Assembly (NCBI GenBank): GCA_944383905.1 | Contig: CALWRI010000008.1 | Span: 1-64,000 of the forward strand | Length of the DNA: 64,000 nucleotides | Source of the DNA: an uncultured Christensenellaceae bacterium | GTDB taxonomy: Bacteria; Bacillota; Clostridia; Christensenellales; UBA3700 | Direction of reading: 5' to 3' | Part shown: in pieces, positions 8,742 through 23,054 of the stretch | Layout of the letters: every line of letters starts with the position of its first letter | Position numbering within the stretch: position 1 is the first letter of the stretch | Position numbers and translations under genes: made by a program | Notes under the pieces: generated by a model | What the model was told of the DNA's origin: nothing | The model's input: only the letters and a program-made list of their open reading frames with translations | Databases searched by the model: none

Positions 8742-9323
8742 ATGCGAAAAATAAAAGAAGACGAGCTCGTCGGTATAAGCGACGCTTTAGCGGATATGTT
8801 CCGCAATTACAAGGCTTACCGCCTTTTCTTTGACGACGCCTCCCTCGAAAAAGGGATCAGGGCTTTTTTTCTTTACGAGGTTTTCTGCGCTCTCGACTTC
8901 ACCTATACCGTAGACGGTTACGACGTAATCGCAAGCGTGCAGACTCCGTGCGACAAAGAGAGACCGTCAAAGGACTTCTTTTCGGACGACGCCCTTTCCC
9001 GTGAATTCTTCCTCGTCGTTGATAAAACCGCTTTCGATCTGGCAAAAGAGTACGTCTCGTTCGCGCACGCGCTGGCGTGCAAATATATGGATCCGCGCAC
9101 GGATTTTTATATAAAAAACATAGGCGTGGCGGAAAGAGCGAGAGTCAAAGGTCTTCTGCGCAAAACGATAGATATCCTTTGCGGAAAATCAACGGTATAT
9201 CTTGAAACGCACAACGAAGAAAACGTGGCGATTTACCGCAAACTCGGATTTACTCTTTTGGAAAAAACGGATTTTCACGGCGTGCCCGTATACGCGATGT
9301 CGCGCAAGAAAACAGAACAATAA
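8742..9323 (+). CDS. GNAT family N-acetyltransferase (intact copy)
   Basis: A 193-residue protein with an atypical N-terminal half and a C-terminal GNAT core. It shows IKNIGVAERARVKGLLRKTID (acetyl-CoA binding region) and YLETHNEENVAIYRKLGF (the usual last GNAT strand-helix). The substrate is unknown. The ATG at 8742 is chosen because AAGGAGG lies eight bases upstream; the frame is open further back. A frameshifted paralogue lies 1.2 kb downstream on the same strand, separated from it by an unrelated membrane gene on the opposite strand. Confidence 0.75.
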   Translation: MRKIKEDELVGISDALADMFRNYKAYRLFFDDASLEKGIRAFFLYEVFCALDFTYTVDGYDVIASVQTPCDKERPSKDFFSDDALSREFFLVVDKTAFDLAKEYVSFAHALACKYMDPRTDFYIKNIGVAERARVKGLLRKTIDILCGKSTVYLETHNEENVAIYRKLGFTLLEKTDFHGVPVYAMSRKKTEQ

Positions 9324-9383
9324 ACTTTTCACAAAAAAATCCGTCAGCCTGTCACGACCGACGGATAACTGCTTTGCAAACCT

Positions 9384-9413
9384 GCCGGCGCAATCTTCAA
9401 AGCCGGCTTTTTT
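9384..9413 (+). terminator. Intrinsic terminator after the GNAT gene
   Basis: Two GCCGGC copies, self-complementary, separated by 12 bases and followed by six T on the plus strand. Confidence 0.65.
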
Positions 9414-9424
9414 GCGACGGACTA

Positions 9425-10282
9425 TTACTTCGCCTCGTCGCATTTTTTCGCCTCGTTCCTTATCAGTTTTTCAAAATATATTTCAGACGGCACGATCGCG
9501 GCTATTATGCCGACGGAGTAAACGACGATATTTATCGCAAGCTGTGCGACGATGACGAATATTGCGCCGATCGCGTTGCCGAGCGCCTGCCCGGAATCGA
9601 CGACGTTTATCGCGCCGTCCTTTACCTCTATTTTAGCATTGAGATATCTTTCGTTCAACACATAATATACGAATTTTTCACCGTTATACTCCAGATTGTA
9701 AGCCTTTGCGGTGACGGTCACGACGTTGCCGTTTACTTCGACGTTCTTGTACTTGTCGAAATCGTCCAAATCGTATTCTCCCGACTTCGGCGTGAAATCG
9801 GCGGTTATCCTGAATTCGTCCTGCCCGTTGTTGTTGCTATGAACGGTAACGGCATATTTATCTTCAAGCCCGCTCTTCTGCAAAAAGTCTATCGCGTCAT
9901 CGACGGTTGAAAACTCTTTGACGAGATTTGCGTTCTGCACGGTATGACGGGCAAGCTGATATGCGACTATGCCCGAAAACAGACATATCGCGGTGAAAAC
10001 GGCGACGACCGTGCTGGTCGCGATAACGGGAGTCCTGCCCCTTTTGAGCATATCCTTGCCGTAGACATCGGGACGGATAAAGATGAAAACCTTGTCGATG
10101 ACGAAAGCTGCCGCGATTATTATCGGTACGGAAATGAGCGGGATCGCACCGTTTACGTTTACAAAACACAGAGCGACTATCGAAAGCACGACGGCGACCG
10201 CCGTCACGAGCGCCCTCTTCTTTGCGTTGTAGCTTCTCATTCTTTTGCCGCTTAAAACCGCGCTTTCCTTCTCTTCTCCCAT
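9425..10282 (-). CDS. Membrane protein with a central extracytoplasmic domain, unrecognised
   Basis: A 285-residue protein. There are two close N-terminal hydrophobic segments (about residues 24-70), a third near 88-111, then about 110 polar residues with a beta-rich look, and a C-terminal hydrophobic segment ending in a short charged tail. The central region is probably outside the membrane. I recognise no family. The ATG has a GGGAGGAAG site. It sits between two paralogous GNAT genes on the opposite strand. Confidence 0.6.
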   Translation of the reverse strand: MGEEKESAVLSGKRMRSYNAKKRALVTAVAVVLSIVALCFVNVNGAIPLISVPIIIAAAFVIDKVFIFIRPDVYGKDMLKRGRTPVIATSTVVAVFTAICLFSGIVAYQLARHTVQNANLVKEFSTVDDAIDFLQKSGLEDKYAVTVHSNNNGQDEFRITADFTPKSGEYDLDDFDKYKNVEVNGNVVTVTAKAYNLEYNGEKFVYYVLNERYLNAKIEVKDGAINVVDSGQALGNAIGAIFVIVAQLAINIVVYSVGIIAAIVPSEIYFEKLIRNEAKKCDEAK

Positions 10283-10492
10283 ATCTTCCTCCCGAAAACC
10301 CGTTCCCCTTCGGAATTTTGAGAAGCAAACAGGTTTTCCTTATATAATAATAACATATTGCTATCGCGCGCGCAAGATGCAAATACATTTTGCTTTCATT
10401 TGCCTTGTTTTTCCTGCAAAAAGTCGGGCTTGCCATAATTTCCGCGTTGAGGCACAATGAAACGGACGCACGGCGCCAAAGGAGATACGGAT

Positions 10493-11070
10493 ATGAAAAA
10501 GATTACACCCCGGCAGATTGAAACCGCAAACGTAAAGACGGGCGAAATCTTTGAAAACCATGATGCTTATACCCTCTTATTTGACAATAGCAATATACAA
10601 AAAGGGCGCGAAGTTTTCTTTATCTGTGAACTGTTTATGGCGCAGAACTTCACCTATACCGACAGCGACGAGATGAATATAATAGCCGGCGTAAAGCGCC
10701 CGGGCGACAAGGAAACTCCCCTTTCCGAACTGCTCGCAGACCAAAAATTCAACGGCAAACTTCACGCCGTAGCGGGAGAAAAAGCGCTCGCTTTGCAGGC
10801 GGATATTTGGAGTTTTCCGACGCTCCGGCGAAAAAATACTGCAATCCGTCAACCGCTTGCTATATCAAAAACGTCGGCGTAGACGAAAAGGCACGCGGCA
10901 AAGGTCTGCTCGGAACGGCTGTGGCGGAACTGTGCGGAAATATGCCGATATACCTTGAAACGCACACGGAAAGCAAAGTCGCGCTTTACGGCAAAACGGG
11001 CTTTGGACTCAGAGAAACCTCAGACTACCACGGCGTGCCCGTCTTTGCGATGACGAGAACGGGAGCGTAA
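10493..11070 (+). pseudogene. GNAT acetyltransferase paralogue, frameshifted
   Basis: The first part (from the ATG at 10493, AAAGGAG upstream) aligns with the intact GNAT gene at 8742 through NFTYTDSDEM... up to ALALQA. The reading frame then leaves the homology. From about 10800 the homology resumes one frame over as YLEFSDAPAKKY...CYIKNVGVDEKARGKGLLG...YLETHTESKVALYGKTGF and runs to the stop at 11070. One missing base near 10796-10801 explains the break. The C-terminal part is well conserved and carries the full acetyl-CoA site, so the lesion is recent, or is a sequencing or assembly error. Confidence 0.8.
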
Positions 11071-11300
11071 GCGCCGCCCCTTTTTGAATTTATCGCAATT
11101 AAGCTTTATTAAAACAATAATCTTTGTACTGTTCCGATATTAAAAATATCAGATTTGTTGAATTTTCTATATCGTTTTTTATCTGATTTAATTGCCGAAA
11201 AAGCAACGAAACAAGCGGAGTTTTAGCTATAAAAACTCCATTTAACGAACACGCGCGAGAAAATTCCCGCGCGTGCCTTTTGTTTTTTTGTTTGAGAAAA
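11071..11300. other. Gene-free spacer with a terminator
   Basis: This spacer is AT-rich and holds no open frame that looks real. At 11250-11275 the arms CACGCGCG and CGCGCGTG form a hairpin followed by a T-rich stretch on the plus strand, probably the terminator of the GNAT pseudogene transcript. Nothing else is visible. Confidence 0.5.
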
Positions 11301-14300
11301 TCAGACTATCTCCCGGGCTTCGCTCAATATGTAAATCTCGATGTCGATACAGGGCGATCCGTTCTCTGTAATATCACCGATTCTGACAGAGATGAAAAGA
11401 TTTTCTCCGGTCGTCTCGTCAAAGTATTCATATTTGTCTATCGTGATAATAGTTCCGTCGCCGTTACCTTCTTCCGCTTTCCCGGTATGGGTATATCCGG
11501 CGAGAGAGGACGGGTCGTCGGCAAGCGCAATGTTTTCACCGATAAAGCGAATGGTCGCTTTCCTCTCTCCCTCGTTTATGTCGACAATCATAAAGCTGTC
11601 AAAGCCGGTCACGCCGACAACGCTCGCGCTGACCTTGTAGTCGTCCAGCCATCTGTCCGCGCTCATCTCTTCTCCCTGTTCAGCCATATTGCCGTAATCG
11701 GGCTGTGCTGGCATTTCGCTCAGGTCTGAAGAGAAGGACAGGATGCTTGTGTTCTCCGCTCTCCAAAGTTCCTCTCCCGTTTCAGGGTCAATATCTATGC
11801 TGAGCGAGTAGTTCTTGACCGTCACTCCGCTGCTCTTGTCCACCCACCATTTGTTGGTGACCTCGCCGCCGATTGTGACCTGATAGAGATAGCAGTCCAC
11901 GCCGTTCACATTCTCTTCCGTGGCGGTTGCGATACCGTCGGCAACCATCGCGGCGTAGTCATATTTTTGGGTGTGTTCGCTCATCATTCTTGACAGACAG
12001 CTCTCAATCGTTCCCTTTTCCTTGAACACATTGACCGCGCTCAGCGTGCCGACCGTGTAGGGGTTATCATATGATATTACATAGCCGTCCTTTTCGATAT
12101 TCCAATTTCCGTTATAAACCGCGCTTCCGTCAAACATTATCTCTCTTTCCGATTGCGTCGTTTCGTCCGTGCTTGTCGAGCTGTAAGACGTGTTGTAAGT
12201 TCCCTCGCCGTAGACGGACGCGATGTCGACATAGCCGTCTGCATACATGTAAATGCCGATCTCCCCGAAAACTCCGTCCGTATATACAGACTCTTCAACA
12301 GTCAGGAGCTGATTGTCAGAATAATATCTGAATACGACGAGGTATTTCTCCATGTCGGTCGCCGTAATTCTGCGCTCCTTTTCATCGGCGTATTCTTCGA
12401 TAACCCTGCCGCCTGCCGCCGTAATCTGCGCCGCAAGTCCGTCCATATACTGCTCTGCCACGCCCGTTACACGGGTCGATACGGAAATGTCGCCGTTCTG
12501 ATAATAAATCACTTCTTGAGCGCGTCTGTCCATGTCCTGCGGCATGCAGCCGTCCTGAATAAAGCGGATGTCCGTTGAAAATTCGGTCACCTCTGCCGTC
12601 GTGACGAGTTCCTTATCATACATAACCTGCTTTTTCATCAAAACGCCGCTGACCTCGTCGAAATAGTAGCGCGCATAGACGGTGCCGTCATCTCCTCTGT
12701 ATTCATAAATTGTCACGGTGACTCCGCATATCTCTTCTGTACCTGCCTCGACATAGTTGTCGTAAATTACAAAGTCGAAAAGCTCATACCGCATCATATC
12801 GTTTGCGACTTCTTCAAGCGTGTTCGTTTGGCTGCTCGGCTCGTTTACGTTGTTGTAGTACCGATACGCGTCCTCGCCTTCTTTAATATAGCAGAATTGC
12901 AGAGAGTATCTTGTGACGCCCTCTTCTCCCCAATTCAGATCTTTGTACAACGCAAAGTCATCGCCCTCTTTTATAAGAATATATCTCTCGGTTTCGCCGT
13001 CGTCGTTGACTGTAAAGTGTACGCGGAACGTGCCTTCCTGCTTAAAAAATTCGGGGACGTCGTAGATTTCCTTGCTCAGGTTTATCGCCCATATCGATTC
13101 GCCGTCGCCGTTCTCGCCGGCGGATATATGTACGACCAGCGTCTCTGTCGCGTTCAACTTTACATACCACCTTTCCCCGTCTGTTTCGTACTTTTGGCTG
13201 AGCAGGTCTTTGTGCACCCGCATCTCGCTGTCGGTCACTCCGTAAACCTGAATTGTCGGCAAAAGGGTTTCTATCGCATTTTCTTCGCTGTCCCATGTGG
13301 TTTCGACATAATATTCGACATAATACCCGTCCGCGCCCTGCACCTCGTCTATGTATGCGTCCGCGCCGTAATACTGCTTTATGATGTCTGTCGGCATCGT
13401 GCCCGGCTCGTATGCAAGAGGCAGAGAGGAGTACGGATTGCCGCCCTCGCAGGTCGTGCTGAAAGACGTGACGACAAAGTGTTCGTTCCGGATTTCCGTT
13501 TCTGTTTCAACACCTTCAACCTTGCCCTCGAACACGACGCCGTTTTCCGCCTTCCAAAGGGTCATCGGCGCTTTGTTTTCAATATAAACGCCCTCTTCCG
13601 GCTCTTCGGAATAGTCGTAATAGCCCTTGTACTCATAGACGGTCACCCCGGCGATTTGCTTGGAGTTGCCCGTCTTTTTCATGTCGGTTGCCTTTAACGC
13701 ATAGTCGGAAATACGGCAATTCCTATAGAAAAACTCGTATGCGAAATAACAGGGGTTGCTCTCGTCAATCTCTTTTGCGTAGCCGTAATTTACCACCTCA
13801 TAATTTTTATGCTCGTTGATGTCGTAGTAGTCTATGCTCGGCTGGTCGTAATATGACGTCTCGCTCTTATCGGACCAAGACTGCGTCTTGAAGAGAATAA
13901 AGGAGTCGTCAAACCTGATCTCTCCGATATCGGTGTGCTCGTCGGTAAAAATCTCCTTGCCGTCGTTTATTGTCCGCGAGACCTCTGTCGTATATGTCAT
14001 TTCCAGCTCGGGATAGAGTGTCCACAGGCTTGCCGCTCCGCCCACCACCTCGTCATAGCGCACACTGTCGTACACCCTTAATTCCGCGTCATACCTTGTG
14101 CCGAGCCGTTCGTCCTTAAAAGAATTGCAGAACAGATCCAGCGCAAAGAACCGCTTTCCTGCTTCATAAAAATATGTATAGTATTCGCTTCCGCCCTCGC
14201 TCTCATCGATCTCTTCATACGGGTCTTGCACGTATCCCGCATTTTCGACAAGCTCTTTCACGCCGTTAAACCATTCTTTGTTGCCGGTTTCAACTCTGAC

Positions 14301-14921
14301 TTCGATTGACGGAACAAGCCCGAGCGCGTCCATACCGTTTATCCAAAGACCGGATTTCCTGCCGTCTCCCTCGTCGGGCAAAGCCGGCAGATAAAATGCG
14401 GACATCTGCTCCGCGTTCGGCATTTTGTACACCTCTTGCGTCTGTACATATTCATAGTACATCACATAGTAGGTATCGTCACAGATAAGGATAAAGACGC
14501 ATTGGGTCAGATACTCTATCTCATCCTCTCCCTCGATTGTCACGTCATTCTGATATATTCTGGCGACAAAATCGTTCTCTTTTGACTCTCCGCCGTATGT
14601 AAATCCCTTGGAGATAAGATCCTTTTCATACTGCGCCACGCTCGCTTTGTCCTCTGTCGCAAACGCGCTCGACGTGGCAGAATCGTCAAAGACCGCTTCA
14701 ACGCTATCCTTTACCTCTTCGGGCATTCCCTTGTCTTGCAATGCGCCGATAAGTCCGTCCTTGTCATAGTCTGTCTTTTGCCCCGTAAAAGAGGGAAGTT
14801 CGAGTTTTGTACCCGTCTCTCCGCCGCCTCCCGTCTTCCCCGTATCGTCACAGGCGGCAAGCGCAAACGTCATTGCAACGCAAAGCAAAAGAATAAAAAC
14901 CGTTAATTTTTTTAACCTCAT
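11301..14921 (-). CDS. Large secreted lipoprotein with repeated modules, unrecognised
   Basis: A 1206-residue protein. It starts with a lipoprotein signal peptide (hydrophobic stretch ending LAAC, lipid cysteine about residue 24), then a glycine-rich linker and a long acidic, tyrosine-rich extracellular region. At least three modules share a plan: a segment like GVTVYEYKGYYDY (also GVTVTIYEYRGDDG and GVDCYLYQVTIGGE), a tryptophan or phenylalanine-containing strand followed by SGV-type turns, and an ending like TSFSTT / TEFSTD / LSFSSD. This suggests tandem duplication of a roughly 300-residue unit. No enzymatic motif is visible. It has its own promoter, and AAAGGAG precedes the ATG. Confidence 0.8.
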   Translation of the reverse strand: MRLKKLTVFILLLCVAMTFALAACDDTGKTGGGGETGTKLELPSFTGQKTDYDKDGLIGALQDKGMPEEVKDSVEAVFDDSATSSAFATEDKASVAQYEKDLISKGFTYGGESKENDFVARIYQNDVTIEGEDEIEYLTQCVFILICDDTYYVMYYEYVQTQEVYKMPNAEQMSAFYLPALPDEGDGRKSGLWINGMDALGLVPSIEVRVETGNKEWFNGVKELVENAGYVQDPYEEIDESEGGSEYYTYFYEAGKRFFALDLFCNSFKDERLGTRYDAELRVYDSVRYDEVVGGAASLWTLYPELEMTYTTEVSRTINDGKEIFTDEHTDIGEIRFDDSFILFKTQSWSDKSETSYYDQPSIDYYDINEHKNYEVVNYGYAKEIDESNPCYFAYEFFYRNCRISDYALKATDMKKTGNSKQIAGVTVYEYKGYYDYSEEPEEGVYIENKAPMTLWKAENGVVFEGKVEGVETETEIRNEHFVVTSFSTTCEGGNPYSSLPLAYEPGTMPTDIIKQYYGADAYIDEVQGADGYYVEYYVETTWDSEENAIETLLPTIQVYGVTDSEMRVHKDLLSQKYETDGERWYVKLNATETLVVHISAGENGDGESIWAINLSKEIYDVPEFFKQEGTFRVHFTVNDDGETERYILIKEGDDFALYKDLNWGEEGVTRYSLQFCYIKEGEDAYRYYNNVNEPSSQTNTLEEVANDMMRYELFDFVIYDNYVEAGTEEICGVTVTIYEYRGDDGTVYARYYFDEVSGVLMKKQVMYDKELVTTAEVTEFSTDIRFIQDGCMPQDMDRRAQEVIYYQNGDISVSTRVTGVAEQYMDGLAAQITAAGGRVIEEYADEKERRITATDMEKYLVVFRYYSDNQLLTVEESVYTDGVFGEIGIYMYADGYVDIASVYGEGTYNTSYSSTSTDETTQSEREIMFDGSAVYNGNWNIEKDGYVISYDNPYTVGTLSAVNVFKEKGTIESCLSRMMSEHTQKYDYAAMVADGIATATEENVNGVDCYLYQVTIGGEVTNKWWVDKSSGVTVKNYSLSIDIDPETGEELWRAENTSILSFSSDLSEMPAQPDYGNMAEQGEEMSADRWLDDYKVSASVVGVTGFDSFMIVDINEGERKATIRFIGENIALADDPSSLAGYTHTGKAEEGNGDGTIITIDKYEYFDETTGENLFISVRIGDITENGSPCIDIEIYILSEAREIV

Positions 14922-14964
14922 AGAACGCTCCTTTCACGGCAAAAATCCGTAACCAACACTTTTA

Positions 14965-14993
14965 ATTATAATACTATCGCGCATTTCTGTCAA
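14965..14993 (-). promoter_or_regulatory. SigA-type promoter of the large lipoprotein gene
   Basis: On the minus strand TTGACA (14988-14993), a 17-base spacer and TATAAT (14965-14970). Both boxes match consensus perfectly, giving a leader of about 37 bases. Confidence 0.8.
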
Positions 14994-15286
14994 TATCACC
15001 GCCGTCCTCGTGCAGATAATGTACAGGTTGCTTTTCTGCGCTCCTTGATTTGCCTTGCGACCGCCTTTACACTGCCCTGCAAATTCAATATGCCTATACG
15101 TCTGACAATATGAAAGTATTGCTTTTTCTTTTTTGTTTTTAGAAAATTTTGTCAGGAAAAACACCGTTTAATCAACACGGACACCTTTTTTCTCTTTCAC
15201 TGAAACTCTTTATAAAAATTGCGACAGCCCCGGGAGCTGTCGCAAAGTGTTGTTTTGATTTTGGTTGTTTTGATTTTGACGGATTT
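14994..15286. other. Gene-free spacer between the lipoprotein promoter and gyrA
   Basis: The spacer is pyrimidine-rich on the plus strand, matching the strand bias of this side of the window. Apart from the gyrA terminator at its right end, no gene or signal is visible. Confidence 0.4.
15213..15243 (-). terminator. Intrinsic terminator of gyrBA
   Basis: GCGACAGC and GCTGTCGC form a strong stem with a CCCGG-type loop, followed on the minus strand by AATTTTTA. Confidence 0.8.
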
Positions 15287-17845
<2,559 letters not shown>

Positions 17846-17855
17846 AGTTCACCTC

Positions 17856-19994
<2,139 letters not shown>

Positions 19995-20016
19995 TCAATT
20001 TTTTATGATTTTGCGC

Positions 20017-21354
20017 TCAATCCTCTTTTTTCTGCTCTTTTTCCTCTGCGCTTTCCGGCACATTTCTCGTGACCGTCATTTCAGTGATTCTTCTCTTTTC
20101 CACCTTTTGCACCTTTATCGTCAGATCTCCGTCCGCCAACTCAGGCGTATCGCCGTCTGCCGGCACCTTTTCCAATTTGCCCAGCACATAGCCCGAAAAG
20201 GTTTCATATTCCTCGTCCTCGTCAGGCTTTATCCCGAAAAGATCCTCCGCTTCTTCTATCGGCAAAAGACCTTTGACCTTCCAGCTGTTTTCGTCCACGC
20301 TTTCCACCGTGTAGTCCTCTTCTTCGTCCTTGTCCGTCATTTCGCCGACGAGCAGTTCGAGCAGGTCTTTTATCGTGACTATGCCCCTCATGCCGCCGTA
20401 TTCGTCCACGACGACCATGATATGCTCCTTGCTTTCCTGCATCTTGTAGAAAAGGTTGTTCGCGGTCAGGTTTTCGGGCACGAAAAACGCAGGGCGCACC
20501 GCCTTTTCCATGACCTCGCTTCTGCTCTTGTCTGGCAGTCTGAAGTATATCTTGGTGTCAAGTATACCCACCACGTCGTCCGCGTCCTTGCCGCAGACGG
20601 GGTAATAGATATGCTTGTTTTCCATGATTGTCCTGTTCCAGCTCTCGTCGTCCTCGTAAGTGAAAAGTATTACCACGTCCTTTCTGTGAGTGCAGACGTC
20701 GCCTGCGCTGTTTTCCTTGAACTCGAACACGTTTTGTATCATCTCGTTTTCCTGCTCGTCTATCTGACCGGTTTCCCTGCCTGCCTCCGCCATCAGGATT
20801 ATCTCCTCTTCGGTGACCTTTTTATCATCCTCTTCCTCCTTAACGCCGAAAAGCTTGAGCACGCCGTTCGCCGTAACGGTAAGCAGCCATACCAGCGGCG
20901 CAAAGACGACCGATACCCCTGTCAGCGTACCCGACAGCGCGAGCGCGAGTTTTTCAGAGCTTTTCATCGCAAGCCGTTTGGGTATAAGCTCCCCGAACGT
21001 AATATTGAAAAACGCAAGTATTATCGTGACGAGTATCACGCACACCGTCTCAATAACGCCGCGCGCTCTTTCCTCTACGCCGAGGCTCATTATCGCCCCC
21101 GCAAGCGGCTCTGCGAAAAAGTCCGCCGCGAACGCGCTTCCCAAAAGTCCTGCAAGCGTAATCGCAACCTGTATCGTGGAAAGGAATTTCGCCGGGCGCT
21201 CCGTCAGGCTGACTATCCGCCTTGCCCTCTTGTCTCCCTCTTCAGCCATTTTTTCCAGCTTCTTGCCGTTGCATGATATTACCGCAATCTCCGCCGCCGC
21301 GAATATCGCGTTGAGAAAAATGAGTACTATCTGTAATATTATCGCTCCAACCAT
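20017..21354 (-). CDS. CorC/HlyC family membrane protein (DUF21-CBS-CorC_HlyC)
   Basis: A 445-residue protein. The N-terminal DUF21 region has three to four helices (ILQIVLIFLNAIFAAAEIAV, VAITLAGLLGSAFAADFF and others). Two CBS domains follow, including MVVDEYGGMRGIVTIKDLLELLVGE near residues 285-310. A CorC_HlyC transporter-associated domain ends in a charged tail. Family members act in magnesium or cobalt homeostasis. Older hemolysin names are misleading. GAGGAAAT precedes the ATG. Confidence 0.88.
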   Translation of the reverse strand: MVGAIILQIVLIFLNAIFAAAEIAVISCNGKKLEKMAEEGDKRARRIVSLTERPAKFLSTIQVAITLAGLLGSAFAADFFAEPLAGAIMSLGVEERARGVIETVCVILVTIILAFFNITFGELIPKRLAMKSSEKLALALSGTLTGVSVVFAPLVWLLTVTANGVLKLFGVKEEEDDKKVTEEEIILMAEAGRETGQIDEQENEMIQNVFEFKENSAGDVCTHRKDVVILFTYEDDESWNRTIMENKHIYYPVCGKDADDVVGILDTKIYFRLPDKSRSEVMEKAVRPAFFVPENLTANNLFYKMQESKEHIMVVVDEYGGMRGIVTIKDLLELLVGEMTDKDEEEDYTVESVDENSWKVKGLLPIEEAEDLFGIKPDEDEEYETFSGYVLGKLEKVPADGDTPELADGDLTIKVQKVEKRRITEMTVTRNVPESAEEKEQKKED

Positions 21355-21550
21355 ATTTCCTCTTTATAACGCAAAAAAGCACAATCCGATTTTTGTCGGA
21401 TTATGCTTTTATCGTCTTAAATTATAGCTTCTACTGTGAGAACCGGGGTCCTCGCCGCTCAAATTGTTTCTCCTTTTTTTCCGCCGTTTTTTCTTAATAG
21501 GCATTTATACGACTATTATACATAATATAAATATGTCTGTCAAGCGCTCG

Positions 21551-21830
21551 GTGCGACCCGGAGCAGCGGGTGCTAACCGCGGCGAGGTAGGCTTACCCGA
21601 CCGTGTGACGGGGAACATGGGCAAGCCGGCGCGGAACGTCAATTACCGTGCATGACAATATGGGATGAACGAAAACATGAACGCACTCTTGCGCAAAACG
21701 TAGCGAAAATAAATAACAGACCATAGAAAGTGCTGAACTTCCAACCCCCGGCAGACTTGTCGAAACAAGAATTGTAAAAGTGTTGCGCTTAAATTGACAA
21801 TCCGCTTATTAAATAATCTGTGTTTTGCGT
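21551..21830 (+). mobile_element. 5' fragment of a group II intron (domain I), truncated
   Basis: At 21551 the strand reads GTGCGACCCGG...CGGGTGCTAACC, the characteristic start of bacterial group II introns. It continues with helices typical of domain I: GGCTT.CCC pairing with GGG.AAGCC around a CCGTGTGACGG hairpin, then GGAACGTCAATTACCG and GAACGAAAACATGAACGC. Homology-like text fades by about 21830. No reverse transcriptase gene and no domain V/VI hairpin follow before recF starts at 21937, so only the 5' end remains. Identification is by recall of intron consensus text, and the right edge is uncertain. Confidence 0.65.
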
Positions 21831-21924
21831 TGTTAATATCCTGTAATTACAGCCGTATGACCTTAAACGCGATTTATAGATTGCGCGATTATGTTTTTTC
21901 TTTTGTGTTTTTTTTCAAAGGTGA

Positions 21925-21930
21925 TATAAT
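21925..21930 (+). promoter_or_regulatory. -10 box directly before recF
   Basis: TGATATAAT forms an extended -10 with TATAAT at 21925-21930, only seven bases before the recF ATG, which predicts transcription starting at or near the start codon. AAAGGTGAT overlaps the same place and could serve as a ribosome site for transcripts starting further upstream. The two readings exclude each other. Confidence 0.5.
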
Positions 21931-21936
21931 TTATAT

Positions 21937-23025
21937 ATGTTCATAAAAAAGGTGACTTTGAAAGATTTCAGGAATTATCGTCAGCAGACGGTGGAACTTG
22001 ACCCCGGTCTGAACATTTTCGCGGGCGAAAACGCAAGCGGAAAGACGAATTTTGCAGAAAGCATATATTTTGCCGCGCTGGGAAAGTCACCGCGCACCAA
22101 CCACTCCAAGGAGATGATAAACTGGTCTGCAAAACAGGCTTATATCAATCTGACGGTGGGCAAAAAGTTCAGAGATCATGAAATTACCCTTTTGGTGGAC
22201 AACAAAGATAAGAAAAAACTGCTGCTGGACGGTCTCCCCTGCTCTAAACTCAGCGACGTCGTAGGCGTTCTCAACGTAGTTTATTTCAGCCCCGACGAAC
22301 TCAGAATGATAAAGGACGGTCCCCAGGAGAGGCGCAGATTTATAGATATAAGCCTGTGTCAGCAGTCTAAAAATTACCTTTACTCCCTTCAGAAATACAA
22401 CAACGTGCTCGCACAGAGAAACAAACTTCTCAAATCGGGCTTCGGAACGAATACTCTCAAAGAGACTCTTTTCGTATGGGATACCCAGCTTGCAAAATAC
22501 GGCGCTTTCATAATCAAAAAACGCTATCTTTTCATTGAAAAACTCAAAGAGCTGGCGCAAAAATCTCACTTTTCTCTTTCGGGCGGCAAGGAAAACCTTT
22601 CTCTTTCCTACGAATGCTCGCTCGGCTACGACGACGAGGAAGAACTTGCAAGAGAGTTTCTCGAATCCCTCAAAGCATCGTTTGAAAAGGATACCGAGCT
22701 CAATTTCACGACCTTCGGTTGTCACCGCGACGATCTTGACATAACGGTGGACGGCGTCGACGTCAGAAAATACGGCTCGCAGGGTCAGCAACGCAGTGCG
22801 GCTCTCTCCCTCAAATTTGCCGAAATCGACCTTTTCGGAGAGGAGATAGGGGAAAAACCCGTGCTTCTTCTCGACGACGTATTGAGCGAGCTTGACGAAA
22901 ACAGACGCGCGAGACTTCTTGAAATGTCTTCTTCCCTTCAGACCGTGATCACCTGTACCGAATTTGACGAGAACGTCCCTTTCACTCTTTTCAGGGTCAG
23001 CTCCGGCAGGATAGAAAAAGCGTGA
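21937..23025 (+). CDS. recF: DNA replication and repair protein RecF
   Basis: A 362-residue SMC-like ATPase that helps load RecA at single-strand gaps. Walker A GENASGKT is at residues 30-37, the ABC-type signature is in YGSQGQQRSAALSLKFAE, and Walker B LLLDDVLSELDENR is near residues 308-322. It lies upstream of dnaA, 67 bases away, whereas in most Bacillota recF follows dnaN. The small S4-domain gene yaaA that usually precedes recF is absent. Confidence 0.96.
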   Translation: MFIKKVTLKDFRNYRQQTVELDPGLNIFAGENASGKTNFAESIYFAALGKSPRTNHSKEMINWSAKQAYINLTVGKKFRDHEITLLVDNKDKKKLLLDGLPCSKLSDVVGVLNVVYFSPDELRMIKDGPQERRRFIDISLCQQSKNYLYSLQKYNNVLAQRNKLLKSGFGTNTLKETLFVWDTQLAKYGAFIIKKRYLFIEKLKELAQKSHFSLSGGKENLSLSYECSLGYDDEEELAREFLESLKASFEKDTELNFTTFGCHRDDLDITVDGVDVRKYGSQGQQRSAALSLKFAEIDLFGEEIGEKPVLLLDDVLSELDENRRARLLEMSSSLQTVITCTEFDENVPFTLFRVSSGRIEKA

Positions 23026-23054
23026 GCGGATGCTTTAATCAACCTCTTTTTTTA

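Noticed and set aside
21541..21665. Structured segment considered as SRP RNA, NiCo riboswitch or manganese riboswitch
   Set aside because: It lacks the GGTCAGGTCCGGAAGGAAGCAGC core of SRP RNA and the conserved riboswitch boxes; the GTGCGAC...GTGCTAACC start fits group II introns better.
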